From: Balneolia bacterium
Lineage (GTDB): Bacteria > Bacteroidota > Rhodothermia > Balneolales > Cyclonatronaceae
Assembly (NCBI GenBank): GCA_003566395.1
Contig: PXDL01000388.1
Location: 1-6,571 of the forward strand
Direction: 5' to 3'
DNA: 6,571 bases
Part shown: piece by piece, positions 4,568-6,571 of the stretch
Layout: each line of letters opens with the position of its first letter
Position numbering within the stretch: position 1 is the stretch's first letter
The notes under the pieces: generated by a model
Seen by the model: only the letters and a program-made list of their open reading frames with translations
Database searches by the model: none
Told to the model about the DNA's origin: nothing
Translations under genes and position numbers: made by a program

Positions 4568-6571
4568 ATGTCCATGTTGAAAGAAACTGAATCCGTTTTT
4601 AAGGTGAAAAGGCGAACCCTGATTTTCACACTTCCGGTGTCGTTAATCGGTTTTCTCCTGCTCTTGATTTCCGGATGTTCACCCGAAGAGCCGGAGCCTA
4701 CCCTCTTTGAGCGGCTTCCTGCTTCCCGCACCGGTGTTGATTTCGAAAATCATCTCGAATTCCGGCAGGATTTCAACATTTACACCTACCGTAATTTTTA
4801 CGATGGCGGAGGGGTGGCCGTAGGCGACCTGACCGGTAACGGGCTTGCCGATCTCTATTTCATCCATAATATGGGGGATAACCAGCTTTACGCTAATCAG
4901 GGTGATTTCCGGTTTGAAAACATCACGGAGCAGGCGGGCGTTGCGGGAGCCCGGAAATGGTCAACCGGCGCGGCTTTGGTGGATATCAACGGTAACGGGC
5001 TGCTCGATATTTATGTCACCAATTCCGGCACACTGGATGACGCCCGGAATGAGTTGTTCGTGAACAACGGCGACGGCACCTTCACCGAGAAAGCAGCCGA
5101 ATACGGAATCGACGACGCGGGATACTCCATACACGCTTATTTTTTCGACTACAACGGCAGCGGCCTTCTCGATCTTTATATTATTAACAATGAAGACGAA
5201 GCCATCAGTGCTTTCGATCTGAGTAACCTCCGGCGGTACGAGCGCGACGATAAAGGGGGCGACAGGCTGTTCCGGAACGATGGAGGAACCTTTACAGAGG
5301 TTACCGAGGAAGCCGGCCTTTACAGCAGTATTATAGGTTTCGCCCTGAGTGCCGCCGTTTCAGACCTGAACCGAAACGGATTGCCGGACCTTTTTATCGC
5401 AAACGATTTTTTTGAGCGCGATTATTTCTACTTCAATAACGGGGACGGAACCTTCACGGAAGTGGGCGGAGACGAGCGGGTGGTCCGCAGTATGAGCGCG
5501 GCCTCGATGGGTTCCGACATAGCGGATGTTACCAACAACGGATGGCCGGATATCTATGTGTCCGATATGCTGCCGTTTCGTGAAGATCGCATAAAAACGG
5601 TCACGATGTTTGAGGATGTGGGTCGATACAACGAAAAGGTTGGTTGGGGCTACGGGCATCAGTTTACGCGCAATGTTCTTCATCTGAATCAGGGCGGTGA
5701 GCATTTTCTGGAAGCGTCGCGTCTGACCGCCACCGAATCGACCGACTGGAGTTGGGCGGTGTTGATGGCCGATTTTAATCTCAACGGGCACAACGACATT
5801 TATGTAACCAACGGCCTGGTTCAGGATATCACCAACCTGGATTATCTGGGAGAAATTTCGGATCAGGAAACCATGCGCGCTGTTATCAGACAGGAAGGTG
5901 TGGACTTCAAACATCTCATCGATATTATCCCGGCAGAACCGGTTCGCAACGTAATGTTCGGCAATCAGGGAAATCTTCAATTTTCTGATGTTACACAAAG
6001 CTGGGGGCTGGATAATCCCACCTTTTCAAGCGGGGCGGCCTGGGCTGATCTCAACGGAAACGGCGCCCTCGATCTGGTGGTCAATAACGTGAACGGGCCT
6101 GCCGATATATTCAGAAATCGTACGCTCGAACAGGTTCCGGAACGGAACTGGCTGCGCATCAGTCTTGAAGGAGAAGGACAAAACACGCAGGGAATCGGGG
6201 CGCAGCTTCAGCTTTGGGCCGGGGATAACTACTGGTTCCGTGAGCATTATCTTCAGCGCGGGTTTCAGTCCAGCGTTGAGCCGGGGTTTCATGTGGGGCT
6301 GGGTGAAACCTCGCACATCGATTCGCTTTTGGTGCGCTGGCCTGACGGACGTATAAGCCGTCTGGATGGAATTGAGGCCCGGCAGCACATCACCCTGAGC
6401 CAGAACGGAGCGGTTGAAGGAGCGTTTCCGCGCCCCGGAAATCCAATTATACCCGGAGACGCGCGGCCTTCGGAACAGGTCGTCAGGTTTGAGCCGGTTT
6501 CCGAAAACGGAGGTATCGATTTCGAACATCAGCGGTACGAATACAACGATTTCAATCGCGAACGCCTGCTG
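4568..6571 (+). CDS. Second FG-GAP/VCBS-repeat lipoprotein with UnbV/ASPIC domain, 3' truncated by window edge
   Basis: An uninterrupted frame of 668 codons from ATG 4568 to the last base; the stop lies beyond the window. It is a paralogue of the gene at 518-3940. The signal peptide has basic residues (KVKRR), a long hydrophobic core and a good lipobox LISGC (Cys37), followed by SPEEPEP, a likely surface-export signal. Seven D-x-[NT]-x-[NS]-G-x-x-D loops start at residues 87, 139, 194, 266, 320, 402 and 494. The family segments TRNVLHLN and STDWSWA precede loop 6, and the UnbV/ASPIC domain is at about 539-607. The sequence ends in FEHQRYEYNDFNRERLL, which matches the region opening the second half of the first paralogue, so roughly 450 more residues are expected if lengths agree. 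The gene begins 6 bp after the small lipoprotein gene, indicating an operon. ATG 4574 is an alternative start; neither has a clear Shine-Dalgarno sequence. Confidence 0.93.
   Translation, partial: MSMLKETESVFKVKRRTLIFTLPVSLIGFLLLLISGCSPEEPEPTLFERLPASRTGVDFENHLEFRQDFNIYTYRNFYDGGGVAVGDLTGNGLADLYFIHNMGDNQLYANQGDFRFENITEQAGVAGARKWSTGAALVDINGNGLLDIYVTNSGTLDDARNELFVNNGDGTFTEKAAEYGIDDAGYSIHAYFFDYNGSGLLDLYIINNEDEAISAFDLSNLRRYERDDKGGDRLFRNDGGTFTEVTEEAGLYSSIIGFALSAAVSDLNRNGLPDLFIANDFFERDYFYFNNGDGTFTEVGGDERVVRSMSAASMGSDIADVTNNGWPDIYVSDMLPFREDRIKTVTMFEDVGRYNEKVGWGYGHQFTRNVLHLNQGGEHFLEASRLTATESTDWSWAVLMADFNLNGHNDIYVTNGLVQDITNLDYLGEISDQETMRAVIRQEGVDFKHLIDIIPAEPVRNVMFGNQGNLQFSDVTQSWGLDNPTFSSGAAWADLNGNGALDLVVNNVNGPADIFRNRTLEQVPERNWLRISLEGEGQNTQGIGAQLQLWAGDNYWFREHYLQRGFQSSVEPGFHVGLGETSHIDSLLVRWPDGRISRLDGIEARQHITLSQNGAVEGAFPRPGNPIIPGDARPSEQVVRFEPVSENGGIDFEHQRYEYNDFNRERLL
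4826..6073 (+). repeat. FG-GAP repeat array of the second large lipoprotein (7 loops)
   Basis: Seven loops: DLTGNGLAD, DINGNGLLD, DYNGSGLLD, DLNRNGLPD, DVTNNGWPD, DFNLNGHND and DLNGNGALD. Spacings of 52, 55, 72, 54, 82 and 92 residues closely track the first half of the upstream paralogue. Position 5 of each loop is Asn or, in loop 3, Ser, never Asp. Confidence 0.85.
5399..5425 (+). repeat. 27-bp exact repeat, copy 2 (in the second large lipoprotein)
   Basis: Same sequence and same protein position (ANDFFERDY after loop 4) as 1334-1360, in direct orientation about 4.07 kb apart. It is most simply explained by paralogy and strong protein conservation. Confidence 0.85.
6182..6358 (+). other. 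UnbV/ASPIC domain core in the second large lipoprotein
   Basis: Encodes NTQGIGAQLQLWAG, QRGFQSSVEPG, GLGETS and SLLVRWPDGR in the same order and spacing as in the upstream paralogue. This is the best conserved long stretch between the two proteins. Confidence 0.85.

Noticed and set aside
5360..5998. 212-codon open frame on the minus strand
   Set aside because: It is fully antisense to the second large lipoprotein, and its sequence is a mirror of the repeated loops with no recognisable features of its own.

Overview
The window (about 50% GC by eye) looks like chromosomal DNA from a Bacteroidota-type bacterium. The evidence is the C-terminal part of a SusD/RagB outer-membrane lipoprotein, three further lipoproteins with acidic residues just after the lipidated cysteine, and no clear Shine-Dalgarno sequence before any start. 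The protein style (NGNG in place of DGDG in the FG-GAP loops, moderate GC) would suit the Balneolota/Rhodothermota side of the group, but that is only an impression. All genes lie on the + strand.

Layout. Bases 1-431 are the 3' end of a susD-like gene. A strong hairpin with features of an intrinsic terminator follows at 460-508. From 518 to 3940 lies a complete gene for a large (1140 aa) FG-GAP/VCBS-repeat lipoprotein with a central UnbV/ASPIC domain. After 42 bp comes a gene for a 192-aa lipoprotein that I do not recognise (3983-4561). Only 6 bp later begins a second FG-GAP/ASPIC lipoprotein gene (4568 to the window end, 668 codons seen), a paralogue of the first that runs off the right edge. 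No intergenic stretch exceeds about 90 bp. I see no RNA genes, CRISPR arrays, IS elements or minus-strand genes.

How the parts may work together. SusD proteins sit on the cell surface over a SusC TonB-dependent channel and help take up large nutrients; the SusC gene would be expected just upstream of the window. The three downstream lipoproteins have signal peptides and likely surface-export signals, and two of them should fold as beta-propellers. A surface-exposed binding or scaffolding assembly next to the SusCD transporter is a reasonable inference, but the window shows neither substrate nor enzyme. The hairpin suggests that the downstream three-gene unit is at least partly uncoupled from susCD transcription.

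The points most worth a second look are the duplicated propeller lipoproteins flanking an unrecognised small lipoprotein, the near-total replacement of Asp by Asn at one calcium-loop position in all 21 loops, and the terminator hairpin that overlaps the longest possible start of the first large gene. No clearly new biological system is demonstrable from this window alone.
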